From: Hibiscus mutabilis
Lineage: Eukaryota; Streptophyta; Magnoliopsida; Malvales; Malvaceae
Length of the DNA: 64,000 bases
Assembly (NCBI GenBank): GCA_019671005.1
Contig: CM033741.1
Coordinates: 2,976,001-3,040,000, forward strand
Direction of reading: 5' to 3'
The position numbers and the translations under genes were made by a program. The notes below the pieces were generated by a model. It was not told the origin of the DNA and made no database searches. It saw only the letters and a list, made by a program, of their open reading frames with translations. Below, piece by piece: positions 46,061 to 57,950 of this stretch (positions within the stretch are counted from its first letter, which is position 1; every line of letters starts with the position of its first letter).

Positions 46061-47089
46061 TTGTCTTTTTTTTGGGTTGATTTTGATTAATTTGATAAAA
46101 AATCTAAGTATGAAAATAAATAAAAATTGTTTAAAGATTAAAATAAAAAGGAAATTGTAAAAATTTAAAGGCAACAAATTAGTATGCCTTAAGATAATGG
46201 AAATTCTGTTGGATTAAGACATAAACATCTGCTTTATGGTCTGCTTTTGGGGGCACTACCCATCTAAGATCATTCCGCTCCAAAACCCTTTTCTGAATGC
46301 CTGCTTTCAGTTTATTGCTTTTTTATTTTCAATTTTCATCCATTAATAGTAAATATTAATTAGCAATTGTACTTACACTTTATGTATTCCGAAATTTTAT
46401 TTTTTATTAAAAGAGAAATAAATTAGTTCGTTTCCGATGAATACGATCAATATAATTAATTATAAATACATGTATTGAATACAATGATAAAATATATCAA
46501 ATTAGACTACAGAGTAAAGTATTAGAATTGAAAATGTAAATAACAATCTTTGTGGAGCTTGAAGAATTCTCTAAGGGATGGATGTTCAAGTACATGAATA
46601 GGTGAATTGTAACAGCTTTTGTTACTTTTTTTGAAAATGGAATACAACACATTTTATCAAAAGAATGATAAAGTTTAAGTTTAAATTTTAGAGACAATAA
46701 TAGTAGGAGAACATCCATGAGACATGGATCATAAATTGGACAACGAAAGATATTATTATATTATTTGAAGCTAAAATTAGTTATCTTCTATTAATTGAAC
46801 GCTGCAAGTGATTTTAATAGAAAAAAGAATGTTATTAACTTTAGGAGAATTGAGTTCAAAAAGCTTGAGTACAAGAGGTAAGTTCGCATTATCGAATGAC
46901 TAGAAAATTTATAAATACTATAATATGATCACCTAAAAATATTAAAAAATTATCTTCTACTAATTAAATGATACCGATTCAATTAAAAATGATTGAACAA
47001 AATATTTTATCAATTATAATAAATTATTGATTAAAATTTTACGTAATTATTTCCCTTTAACTTGAATCGTAGGTTGCTCAATATAAAAC
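46061..47089. other. Gene-free AT-rich stretch
   Basis: No exon or repeat boundary recognised. Confidence 0.45.
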
Positions 47090-47470
47090 TGTTGAAATGT
47101 AAAAATATCTCCAGATTAACTTGTAAGATAAGAAAACTACCGATTTCAGTAAACAGGAAAACAACTAAAATAATTTAAAACCAAAACCCAAGGCATAACA
47201 TTGGATGGGTTTCAATCCAAATCCTAGCTACATGTTTTAACTTTTTGTGTTTGTGAACACGTGGAATGTTTCAATTAATAGTAGAGCCAGCCAAGCAGCC
47301 AGCAAATCATCATCTTTGTCAAAACCGGAGGAAATGGAATCTTATGGAGGCTTGGGCCTGTGGGTCTAGCTTGATGTTAAGGCTCTATTTTCTTCCATTC
47401 TAAGATTCTTTTTTGTAATGACTTATGCTATTATAACGGTGATAAAAAATGTTTATATTATTTTATTTTT
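47090..47470 (+). repeat. Diverged duplicate segment upstream of PCO (copy 1)
   Basis: Aligns with 50236-50780. TGAAATGTAAAAATATCTCC matches TGAAATGCAAAAATATCTGT, ACCAAAACCCAAGGCA matches ACCAAAACCCAGGGCA, and GGCTCTATTTTCTTCCATTC matches GGCTTTATTTTCGTTCGTTC. It lies 1.1 kb upstream of the intact cysteine-oxidase gene. Confidence 0.6.
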
Positions 47471-48544
47471 TACGATTAATAAAAAATTATAATATAATAA
47501 TTTTATAAGAGATTAATATCAGTTTGAACTAGTTCTGTTAACTATTTCTTACTCTCTAAGCATAATTAAAGTTCATTTTATATTATTTTTTATTGATTAG
47601 TCGACGACAGTTTTAATTTTGATGTTCGTTGATGTCGTCAGTAATTCATATTTTTTATATTTTATACTTTATTTAAATTGTTTTATTTTTTCATTGCACA
47701 TCTTGATGCGCTTTTTTTCTTTTATGGCGCGCCTATGCCTTTACGATATGTCTATGCCTTATGGCACGTTCTATGTTTACTTTTTTAAGTCTTTGTTGTT
47801 CGTACAGTGACCCTCACGATGCTTATTTTTTATTTATTTATCGTTGGTCATGGATAGTTTGATCGCTTTTGAGTTGTTTGTCGATGTAATTCGTAGCAGA
47901 TCGTCGTCTTTGAAAATAGACGTGAAAGGTGGTTGCTAATTTTAGAGATTTCATCTAGTTTGTGTTTTGACAACTCCTTAGGGACCCTTCTTACAACAAA
48001 CCGTCAAGTTTTTTTGTTACAAAGATGAAATGTTTGATCTAACTAGTGCAATACTTATCTTTTCTTTTTAGATTTATCGTTTTTTTGTTGCTTTTTGAAT
48101 GTTTTAAAACTTCTAATAAATTATATTATTATTTTACTTTAATTTATCGATAAAGCTGTCCAGTTGAAGTGTAAAAATATAATATCGGTTAGAACTAAGT
48201 GGGGAATTAATAATAAAATAGTAATGATATGCTACCTTTTTCTTTTCCCATATTAATTAAATCCAGTATTATCACACTAAGTAAAATTATTATATTAACT
48301 GAACGTTGTAATTGATAATTAGCAAAAGAAAAGACCATCCCTAGCAAACTGTAACCGTATAGCCTTTATATTTTATAATCATGGGGCTAAAATATTGTGT
48401 GTACAAATTGATTGCTTCTTGAGAAGTTCCAAGGAGAAGAAAGAAAGGCCATTGTATGATTTAAAAAAAAAGTCAAAATAAGCCCCCTGGTTTTGCTTGC
48501 TTAATATATATTGGTAATAGAAGTGAAGGGTGACAAGTTTCCAC
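47471..48544. other. 5' flank of PCO
   Basis: AT-rich DNA expected to contain the PCO promoter. No gene seen. Confidence 0.4.
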
Positions 48545-49634
48545 ATGGACTTTACAATGGAGAAAAGCAAAGTACAAATGTTATATGATGCCTGTAATTA
48601 TTTATTTTCCCAGAAACAGCTTCCAACTTTCCAACAGATTCACTGGCTGAAAAACATCTTAAGTACTGTATCGCCACTCCCTTCATCTTCTCATGTTTGT
48701 ATATGTTTTAGGTTTGTTTTCTAGAAAGCTAATTGAAGGAGTGCATTTCATTTTCGAAAAAAGCAGATTTATTCGAAGCAGTTGATGTTGGCATAGATGA
48801 ATTCAGGTCGGATGGGTCTCCAAGTTCAAGCCAGGCCATGATCAGCAATGGGTTGATTTCTGGGCAAGGAGGTTCTGAAATAACTTACATTCACATCCAT
48901 GAATGCGACAAGTTTTCAGTAAGTAGTGCAAGCCCTGTTCTTTTGTTTGTTTCATATTCATGTATTTCAGGTGTGGATTGTGATCAATCAGGTTTTTGTT
49001 TGTAATTGTGCAGATGGGAATATTTTGCTTGCCAGCCGGCAGCGTATTCCCACTCCACGATCACCCTGGTATGACGGTTCTAAGCAAGCTTCTTTACGGT
49101 TCGGTTTACATCAAAGCTTACGATTGGGTTCGTGATGAGAATTCTAGCCCCAGATCAAGTAAGGGTCTCAATTGGCATAAATGTGTATGTCGTCAATCAT
49201 GTTTGGATTGAAGAAATGATATCAAAACGATTGCAGGTGGAGTCGCAGCCACCGCAATAGACGGCATCTTCAATGCACCTTGTGAACCATCCGTGTTGTT
49301 CCCGAGGAATGGTGGAAACATCCACTCCTTCACCGCCTTGACCCCCTGTGCTATCTTGGATGTGTTATCTCCGCCCTACTCCGACGACTTCGGCAGGCCT
49401 TCCACGTACTACTCAGACTTCCCCATCCCTTCACTTCCGGGTAAATCATAAAAAATTCAAGTTTTTACTACATTTCCAATCATTCAATTCATCCAAATTT
49501 ATGTTTCAACTTTCAATTCATTCTCAGGTTATGTTTGGCTGGAGGAAAGAGAACTAAAACTGCAACATGACTTAGTTGTTAAAGGGGCACCTTACCTTGG
49601 TCCTCCACTTGATATTGTCGATGATCTATGCTAA
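48545..49634 (+). CDS. PCO: Plant cysteine oxidase (thiol dioxygenase)
   Basis: Non-heme iron dioxygenase of the ADO/PCO cupin family. PCOs oxidise N-terminal Cys of ERF-VII factors, marking them for degradation in oxygen, so they act as oxygen sensors (family knowledge). Five exons, 48545-48662, 48767-48918, 49014-49158, 49237-49440 and 49528-49634, give 241 residues with consistent phases. The cupin motif is in exon 3 (GIFCLPAGSVFPLHDHPGMT; His pair of HDH as iron ligands). The third His is in exon 4 (NIHSFTALTPCAILDVLSPP). Exon 5 ends YLGPPLDIVDDLC. The ATG at 48545 (MDFTMEKSKVQMLYDACN) was chosen; a second Met is 4 residues in. The N-terminus is short, as in some PCO paralogues. A degenerate copy lies at 53.8-54.4 kb. 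Confidence 0.93.
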
Positions 49635-50235
49635 TTGGAGCTACAATAATTCCTTGTTAAAAGAATCGGTGTTTTTTATTTCAGTATTGTACAGGAAGTA
49701 GTATATAAACATATACACACAATATGGTTGGAAAACCCACGTTTTCAAGTGTCTAAAATGAGTGTTTGCGTTTTGGGAATGGAATCTGCCCATAATGGGT
49801 GAACCGATCGTACTGAAAAATCACCTTTGGCAGTAGGCATTTTGACCTTCGGCTTCACTTTAATATTTTCTAATCGTATAATAAATTCACTTAACTATTG
49901 ATTGAACATGATAAAAGCATGCATATAAGATTCTAAGCTAGTAGAGGTGTTTAGGGTTCATTCAAATTAAGTTTATATAAGATAATAATATAGTTTATGC
50001 ATCTCGACTCTGTATAATATGACATTCAGATTTTATGCAAGCTCACTATATTTGTAAATAACATCTCAATTTTGGTTTCCACTCACCAATATTAGTTTAT
50101 ATTTTTTAAATATTTTTTGCTTTTTTTAATTTAATCTAAAACCTAATATTTTGTCTAAATTATTTTAAATTTCATAGGGACTTTAAATTATGGTCCTTGA
50201 ATCTGTTTAGATAATAGGTTGGTTTAATTTAAAAA
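49635..50235. other. 3' flank of PCO
   Basis: Presumed 3' UTR followed by AT-rich intergenic DNA. No gene seen. Confidence 0.4.
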
Positions 50236-50780
50236 TGCTGAAATGCAAAAATATCTGTCAGTTAAAGTTTAATATTGGAAACCGCCAACCACCGTGAATA
50301 GGAAAACTAAGACCATGATCCATGGGTCCAAACCAAAACCCAGGGCAGACCAGTACTGCCGTCTATTCCATGCTGTGGGTCTGTTTGAGGAGTCTATAAA
50401 AAGTTAAAATAAGATATTGCAACCGCTCATACAACCCCTACGAAGTTTAACTTATTGCGCTGGGACATGTAGATTGTTTTTATTGCTACCGGATTGTCTT
50501 TTTCACGAGAAAACATGTAGATTGGACGAGTTTACTCTCGATTACGGTTTATATTATGATGTTGTTAATAAATAAATCAATTTAAAAATAATCGATATTT
50601 TATAATATTTAATTTAAATTAATTAGCTAATAAAATAAATACAGATAATTATATTATGAGAAAACCGATAGGTCTCGAATCTTACACGGGCCTGAGCCAA
50701 GCCTAACGTTGAGGCTTTATTTTCGTTCGTTCTAGATTTTTTGGTAATGATTTGCTTATGCCACAATGTCATGACTTTCT
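50236..50780 (+). repeat. Diverged duplicate segment (copy 2)
   Basis: Second copy of the 47090-47470 segment, interrupted by about 170 bp of extra sequence. With the cysteine-oxidase pseudogene downstream, it marks the 5' part of an old tandem duplication of the PCO locus. Confidence 0.55.
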
Positions 50781-50810
50781 AGCATATGCTAAAATCTTTA
50801 ATTTCGTTTA

Positions 50811-51406
50811 GGAAAATTCTACAACGTTCGACGAACACCGTTAAATACTACTAACGATAAATTCTGTTGAACATCATTAAATTAATCTATAAAGATTAAA
50901 AATCTCAATGACTCAACATTTAATTATAAATTATTTAAAATAAAATTTTAATTAAATTATTTTCTATATATATTATATTTTAATCTTTTTTTAAATAATT
51001 GGATCAAATATCAACTTTAGTCAATTTAAAAAATAAAAAACCCTAAACTCTAAAACTATAAACCCTAAACCCTAAATTCTAATGTTCGTTTATAGTTAGG
51101 GTTTATGGTTTTGAGTTTAGTGTTTAGGGTTTAGAATTTAGGAGTTTGGGTTTAGGGTTTAAGGTTTAGAGTTTAGGATTTTGGGTTTAGGGTTTTTTTA
51201 TTTTTTAAATTGACTAAGGTTGGTATTTAATTCAATTATTTAAAAAAATTTAAAAATATAATATAATTGAAATTTTATTTTAAATAATTTATAATTATAC
51301 GTTGAGTCTTTTAAATTTTTAATCTTTATAAATTAATTTAATGGTGCTCAGCGGTGTTCATCGTTAGTGGTGTTCAGCGATGTTCGTCGAGCGTGGTAGA
51401 CTCATC
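50811..51406. mobile_element. Fold-back MULE-like element with telomere-like core and 10-bp TSD
   Basis: Identical 10-bp repeats ATTTCGTTTA flank the element at 50801-50810 and 51407-51416. The arms of about 200 bp are inverted. CTACAACGTTCGACGAACAC pairs with CTACCACGCTCGACGAACAT at the ends. Long AT-rich blocks such as TAATTATAAATTATTTAAAA pair farther in. The core (51035-51195) is built from AAACCCTAAA on one side and TTTAGGGTTT on the other, in both orientations. It has no coding capacity. Confidence 0.85.
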
Positions 51407-51416
51407 ATTTCGTTTA

Positions 51417-52039
51417 AACAGGGGATTGTATTTCATTTTAAAGGATACTATTTTTATATATCGATGTAGAATAAAAAATTCCAAATGAAATTGAGTTGTA
51501 ATCGTATATTTTTTAATATATTAAAATCATATGAGTGAACGAATTGAGTAATCACAATGATAAAAGGTGATTTTTTTAGATAATTCAAGTTAGGATAACG
51601 TTATTTGTAAATATGTGTGAGCTTATTTAAATATGAAATTAAACTAAAACATTATTTTATAATTAGATTAGAATGTTAAAAAAATAAAATGAAATATATA
51701 GATGTATCAAATAATTGGCTGTAAATAAATTCATCGTTATCACATTTAATATAATTATTACAATAAAGGGTGAAAAAATTCTCAAACACGTTTCGCTTGG
51801 AGATTGGCCTAGAGCCCTTACAAGTGATTTATCTTATGCAAGTCTTGTTTTTACAGAAAGTTTGATAGGTATGGGATATGATATAACGTGTCAAAAGAGT
51901 TAATATATGATATGAGTCGGGATTAAGTTAAAGATTACACAACGAGAATAATAAAGTCGTCTAATTTTAAAATTAATATAAGTTTAATAAGTATTTAATT
52001 AAAATTTGAGAGGGAAAAACTTAAGGGAAAATATCTCGC
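51417..52039. other. Gene-free AT-rich stretch
   Basis: No exon or repeat boundary recognised between the two telomere-like fold-backs. Confidence 0.4.
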
Positions 52040-52320
52040 GGTGGAAACGAAAAGTTTTTATAAGCACATTAGTTTTAGAGTTTATGGACTTGGTTTAAGA
52101 GTTTAAGTGTATGGTTTAGAATCTAAGATTTATGGTTATAATTTAGAGTTTAGATTTTAGGGTAATATGGTTAGGGATTTAGGTTTTAACTTATAAACCC
52201 TAAATTTTAACTATACTCCTAAATTCAAAACTCATCCACTAAAACCCCTAAACACTAGACCTTAAACAAAATCTCTAAACCCTAAAACTAAGATGCTTGT
52301 GAAAATAAAACTTCTACGAG
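52040..52320. mobile_element. Second fold-back with telomere-like repeats
   Basis: AGCACATTAGTTTTAGAGTT (52055-52081) pairs with the reverse of 52275-52312 (AGCATCTTAGTTTTAGGGTT). The interior is degenerate TTTAGGG/CCCTAAA in opposite orientations, meeting near 52190. It resembles the core of the element at 50811-51406. Boundaries are approximate and no target duplication was seen. Confidence 0.55.
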
Positions 52321-52753
52321 TGCATGTGTATGGAATAATTACGAAAAAAATTTATTTCACAAGTATTTAAATGATTGAAATCGTTTAGAAAAGTTTGGAG
52401 TGCACACTCCACCTATACTCTTAAGATCTGTTCCATGTATGTGAGTGATTTTTTTTTTTCAAAATGATTCGCGACTGATGGGGGAAGATGAGTGAGTTAG
52501 GAGCTATACATTATATTAATGTATTATTTGCTGGGGAAAGTTTATTCATTAAAGTTGATGTGTACAAGGAAAGTGTTTGAATGAACAAAATGAACGCCGA
52601 CTCCCAAAGTAACTATACATAAACAAGCACAAATAAAAGGAATTCAGTAATAGAAATCCAGCATAGCAGGATTATTATGGACCATAACGATCGATCGAGC
52701 TCTTACTTTGCTGCTGATGCCATTCATTTTCACAACTTATGGTGAAGAGTGAG
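52321..52753. other. 3' flank of the TED7-like gene
   Basis: AT-rich DNA including the probable 3' UTR of the minus-strand gene to the right. No other gene. Confidence 0.4.
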
Positions 52754-53466
52754 TTAGGAGACTCTGCTGCCGCCACATCCATCAGAAGCTTGAGAATCAG
52801 GAATTTGTTGTGAAGATTTAAGATGTGAATGAGGTATTCCTTCACTAATATTTTTGTTTTTCTTGAATTCTTCCTCAATATGCATATCCTCTTCTATGAA
52901 TAATACGGTGTTTTGCTCACCATGAGGGCCTGGTACAATGGCTTCCTGGACTTTCACATGTTCATCTATGCGTATTATTTCTGCTTTTTGAACCTCTTTC
53001 TTCTTTTTTTTCTTAAGGAAACAGAATAGAGCAGCTGAGAGGAATGCGAGAAAGAACAGACCACCGAGAGAAACTAAGACAATGACTATTACAGTTGAAT
53101 GATGTCCGGGTGGTGGGGGAGGAGGCGGTGATGGTGGAGAAATAGGGTGAGGTGGTGGAGGTGGATGGAAGGGATGTTGTGGTGGTGGAGTCACAATAGG
53201 AGAGGGTGGTGGTCTTGTTGCAGGTGCAGTAGGTGGTGGTCTCACAGCCGGAGATGGAGGTGGTTTTATAGCCGGTGGTGGTGGTGTCACCTTAAGGGAG
53301 GGCGGTGGTGGTTTCACAGAAGGAGAGGGAGGTGGTATTGTTGCAGGTGGCGATGGATGATGTGGTTATGTAGAGCTGGTGGTTCTTTTGGAGGAGTTGG
53401 AATATAATGAGGTGGTGGCAGAGGAAAATACGGGAAGTAATTGGTCCTAATAGGATTAGAAGCCAT
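52754..53466 (-). pseudogene. TED7: TED7-like proline-rich membrane protein, frameshifted
   Basis: TED6/TED7 are single-pass plasma-membrane proteins linked to secondary-wall formation in xylem vessels (Arabidopsis work). The start at 53466 gives MASNPIRTNYFPYFPLPPPH, the family's N-terminus. A Pro-rich extracellular region follows (repeats such as PPPSP, AIKPPP and PPPPPPPG). Then come a membrane segment (TVIVIVLVSLGGLFFLAFLS), a KKKKKK stop-transfer run and a cytosolic IDEHVKVQEAIVPGPHG motif typical of TED7. The N-terminal frame runs to a stop at 53314, whereas the rest lies in the next frame; the shift must fall in about 53317-53366. One base change would reconcile the frames, so this is either a recent pseudogene or a sequencing error in a C-rich tract. 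Confidence 0.8.
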
Positions 53467-53758
53467 GGTATATGAGAAAGTGATGGTAATGGAAGAAGCT
53501 AATAGGCCTTTTTGTGATTGCACTCTGAGGGACAGAAAGTGAAGCTAGGCTTATATATATGAAGCTAGGCTAGGCTTAGCCTTTGTACTTGGTTTGATGG
53601 TTTTGCATACTTCTACGGATTTAGTTCATGCTAAGATTGCTGTTGAGTTGACATTGATTGCATTACAAAGCACTCCTTGTTGTAATTGTAATTTAGATTT
53701 GAGTTCTAATCGGTGTGACTGTTGAGTTTGATTTTGTTTAGTGTTACTAGCTTCAAAA

Positions 53759-54423
53759 ATGAAGGACAGCAAAAGACAAATGTTGTATGATGCCTATAAT
53801 TATGTATTTTCCCAGAAACAGCTTCCAACTTTCCAACAGATTCACTGGCTGAAAAACATCTCAAGTATTGGATCGCTCCCTTAATTTTCTCACATTTTAT
53901 GCCTATGTTCTTTGATTTTCAGAAAACTAATTGAAGGCATTTTCAAAAAAACTGCAGATATATTTAAAGCCGTTGCTGTTGGCATAGATGAATTAAGCTC
54001 GGATGGATCTCCAAGTTCGCGCCAGACCATGATTAGAAATTTACATTCACATCCATGAATGCGGCAAGCCCTGTTCATTTGTTTGTTTCATATTCATGTA
54101 TTTCAGGTGTGGATTGTGATGAATCAAGCTCGCTGTTTGTAACTGAGCAGCCGGCAGCGTATTCCCACTCCACGATCACCCTGATTTGACGGTTTTAATC
54201 AGCATAAATGTTTATGTCGTCAATCATGTTTGGATTGAAGTAAACAAAGAAAAATGATATCAAAACCATTAAGTATACTACCTTAAACATGTGTGGTGAG
54301 TTGCAGATGGAGTCGCAGCTGCCGTGATAAACGGCATCTTCAATGCACCTTGTGAACCATTCGTGTTGTTCTCCAGGAGTAGCGGAAACATCCACTCGTT
54401 CACCGCCATCACCCCCTTTGTAA
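53759..54423 (+). pseudogene. PCO: Truncated plant cysteine oxidase pseudogene
   Basis: Close copy of the gene at 48545-49634. Exon-1-like sequence starts at the ATG at 53759 (KQLPTFQQIHWLKNIS). The exon-2-like part follows (VGIDELSSDGSPSSRQTMI) but its end is deleted. The exon-3-like part keeps only AGSVFPLHDHPDL and has lost the upstream MGIFCLP segment. The exon-4-like part (GVAAAVINGIFNAPCEPFVL, then NIHSFTAITPF) stops at about 54423. The DVLSPP segment and the last exon are missing. All three His ligands are still recognisable, but deletions destroy the reading frame. Its position after TED7 indicates an old tandem duplication. Confidence 0.88.
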
Positions 54424-54544
54424 AAATTTGAAGTTTCAAAATATCATTTTTATGACTCATCTTACTAGATCAATTTGTTATGTTTAGTAAAAATAATAAT
54501 CATTAAACACATATAACAGTCATGAACAAATGTTAAGTATGACG

Positions 54545-55461
54545 TAGGGATGGCAATGGATCTTGGACCCTACTTGAATCCATAGATCCAGATCCGTTTT
54601 ATAGAGTATGAATCCTAAAATTTTGGACTCGACGAATCCGGGCTGGATCTAGAACCTCTTATTAAAGTACGGATCCGGGTTCGGATCTGACACTAAGATC
54701 CGGACCTGGACTCGTTTACCCGTTTATAGAAAAACCCACCTTTAATTTTAAAATATTATTTACCTTCCTTTGCTTTAATTTTATGTTTCACATTATTCTC
54801 TAATGCAATTTTTATTTATTTAGGAACACATGATTGTTCCACTATTAATGAAGATTGCGATGATGATGCGGAAGTAGTGGATATCATTGACATGATAAAG
54901 AAGAAAGTTATTATATTACATAACCTTAATATTAATATTTAAATTTCACAAATATTATTTTCACTAAACAATTTTTTCTCTTTGGTTGGTTGTTTCTTGT
55001 TTGTTTTAAGATGTTGATTATTTAAGTAGTGATGAAGACTAACACTCTAAGGAGGTAGAAGTGCGATATTCGGTTTGCGACAATAGAATGTTTCATGATC
55101 TACATTTTTTAATGTTTGTGTTGTTCAAAAGACATTTGTGTAATTGTGTTGGAGTTTTTTTTTGAGACTTTAGTTTATCGTTTTTTATTCTGTTACTAGT
55201 TGTATTGAAATTAATCTTTCTTCCATTGGAGATGTGATGTGAATTAGTCAATGACAGTTTTATTACGTTAAAAAAAAGTCGAATGGTCATTTTTTTAACA
55301 GACCCGTTTTGGACCTTGATCCGTGAGATCTGTTGAATTTGGATATGGGTTCCAATTTTTAGACCCGCGGATCCGGGGCGGGTCTAGATCCAGGATGTAA
55401 AAATGAGTCTGGATCTGGGTCCAGCTAGATCCGATCCAGATCCGGCCCGTTGCCATCCCTA
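54545..55461. mobile_element. Non-autonomous hAT-type element with 8-bp TSD
   Basis: Ends are inverted: TAGGGATGGCAATGG on the left and, reversed on the right, TAGGGATGGCAACGG. GTATGACG (54537-54544) and GTGTGATG (55462-55469) form an 8-bp target duplication with two mismatches, the hAT size. Subterminal GATCCGGG / CCCGGATC-like motifs recur in both halves (54580-54720 and 55310-55445). The 917-bp element lacks transposase. An interior piece near 54840-54905 (acidic, GATGATGATGCGG) may be residual coding sequence. Confidence 0.88.
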
Positions 55462-55469
55462 GTGTGATG

Positions 55470-56354
55470 TTAAAGTATATTATACTTTTAATAAATTAAA
55501 TTTAAATCTTAAAAATAATATTCTTGGGTTGAGAGAATCACTCATATTGAACCTCTATATTATCTCATACGGACTAATCAACCAATAAATCAAACATCAA
55601 TAATTATAAAAAAATAGTCAAAGGTTTATAGTTTCTACGTCTGCAAACTACCAAAAAGAACCTTAAAAAGCAAAACAGGGCTGGCTATTGATCCATCAAA
55701 GCTGGTTCAATTCCTTGAATGACCTATAAAAAAAAAACAAAAACGTTGCCTAAAATTCATGTGCTGGCTCTCCCTTTATTTGTCCACCATTCCCTTGCAC
55801 AACACAGGCGTAAAAAGTCATCAGAAATGTGAATCTTAGAGCTGACTTCTACATAGCCTAAAAAGTCAGAATTCAACAGTAAAACAGCCACAGGCGTAAG
55901 CTATAAGCAGCCAAGTCCCAAACTAAGTTTTACGTGTAGGAATCTTACCAGTTGCCACCCACAGTTTGGCGTTTAGCCGCTGTGATCTTGCGGTCTTTTT
56001 CTTCTTTAATGGAGGGAGGAGTTTTTTTACCTTCCGCACCGTGGCGTCAAGAACGACAGTTTGCGTGAACCGTAACCTTCTACAGCTTTTTATGATGTAA
56101 CAATTAAAAACCGTAACCTTGGCTTCCAATATGTAACAATTAAATCGAATCTCCACCATTCATTACCATGTTAACTATACCTGTAGTCAAACGCATCAGG
56201 CTTCCAGGATTTAACCTTCTACAGCTTTTTATGATGACGATGTTTGTTACTTTCAAGCCACAACTTGGGGTTTACCAAGCCTGTGGAAACGAAGCTTCAA
56301 GTTGTGTTTATTTATATACTGTTGTTTTCAGAAAGAGAGTAGAGATTCAAAACT
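55470..56354. other. Upstream flank of the SnRK2 pseudogene
   Basis: No gene. A 23-bp direct repeat ACCTTCTACAGCTTTTTATG... occurs at 56078 and 56213. Confidence 0.45.
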
Positions 56355-57636
56355 ATGGAACGTTTTTAAGTTGTGAAAGATATAGGGTCAGGGAACTTTG
56401 GGGTGGCTAAACTAGTCAGAGATAAATGGACAAAAGAGCTCTTTGCAGTGAAGTTCATTGAGAGAGGACACGAGGTTATCTTCATACCCTTTTGTTACCT
56501 CTTTAATCTTTCTGATTTCTTCTTCTTTTTCATGTTTTTAATTGGATTCCCTGTCTTTTTGTTGAAGATAGATGAACATGTACAAAGGGAAATCATGAAC
56601 CATAGATCATTGAAGCATCCCAATATTGTTAGATTCAAAGAGGTTCTTCTTACACCTACTCATCTAGCCATATTCATGGAGTATGCTGAAGGGGGAGAAC
56701 TCTTTGACGCATTTGCAGTGCTGGTAGATTTGGTGAGGATGAGGTAAAATCAAAATGGAGAGCATTCTGATGCTAACTAGATATGTTGCTCCACCATTTC
56801 ATGTTTCTTGAAATATTTGTGTTCAACATATATCCTCCAAGTACATCGGAAACTTAGAAAAAGAAAATCAAATATGCCAGTTACATGTTGTATCGGATAC
56901 TCTAATCCGAATTCAAATAACATAGTTTCTCAGGTATAATCTTCTATTGGAATAACTTCCCTCGCCTTTTCTATGTTGAGTTCCAACAGGTAAGATTTTT
57001 CTTTCAGCAATTGATATCAGGAGTCAGTTACTGTCATTCAATGGTATTAAATTCTGGCCTTTTTAGTTCCTTTGATATTTATTTTTTTTCCCCTTGAATC
57101 TCAAGTAACCTTGTGCTGCTACTGTTAAAGATTCTAATCTTGGATTGCAGCAAATCTGTCACAGAGATCTTAAGCTTGAAAACACTCTCCTGGATGGCAG
57201 CACTACGCCCCGTGTCAAAATCTGCGATTTTGGATACTCAAAGGTATTCAACATTAACTAATCAACAAGTTTGCAATAACAGCATTGACCTTGCTAGTTG
57301 CTAACCATTTGCCTACAATTTTTGCAGTCATCTGTGTTTCATTCTCAACCAAAATCTACTGTAGGAACACCGGCATACATTGCACCTGAGGTTCTATCAA
57401 AGAAAGAATATGATGGGAAGGTAAACTTTTGCTCCGATTCTTCATTCTGCTCGAAGTACAACTGTCCAACAACCGTGTCTGATGCATATCCAGACACGAT
57501 CTGTATCTAATCTTCCATAACTATAGATTGCAGATGTTTGGTCATGTGAGTGTTACTACAAAACTTTAACCTCTATTTTCTCTTCAAGATTAGGCATAAT
57601 TTGAACTTCCTTAACCGCAATTTGTTTGAGGCTTCC

Positions 57637-57935
57637 TGAAGAATACAACCTTTATAAAAGAATAAACTTCAAATATTGTAAATATTATTTGTTATTATCC
57701 GGTAACATTTTAGGATTAAGTCTAAAGGGATAAAACTCTATCTCCTAGCATTATCTAGGATTCTTATCTCTTTTATCTTATCTTCTAGTTAGATTTAAAT
57801 TTTAAATTAAGTAATTTGATTGTAACATAACTCTCTTATATTCAGCCTATATAAAGGCTTTGTACCGATGCATTATTCAAGTCAATACATTTGAGAATTC
57901 ATTCTCTCTACAAAACAGTCTCTCAATTATTAACA
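57637..57935 (+). repeat. Copia 5' LTR
   Basis: 299 bp, TG...CA ends, with a CCTATATAAAGGC TATA-type box at about 57846-57857. Nearly identical to 61604-61900. Confidence 0.96.
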
Positions 57936-57950
57936 TGGTATCAGTTGCTT
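57936..57950 (+). promoter_or_regulatory. Copia primer-binding site
   Basis: TGGTATCAGTTGCTT begins directly after the LTR. TGGTATCAG is the initiator-tRNA-Met complement used by most plant copia elements. Confidence 0.85.

Noticed and set aside
51035..51195. True interstitial telomere
   Set aside because: Motifs are degenerate, in both orientations, and inside a fold-back with a 10-bp target duplication, so a chromosome-end fusion is not needed.
53147..53407. Plus-strand Trp/Arg-rich open frame
   Set aside because: Antisense of the CCA/CCT proline codons of the TED7-like gene; TGG codons are an artefact.
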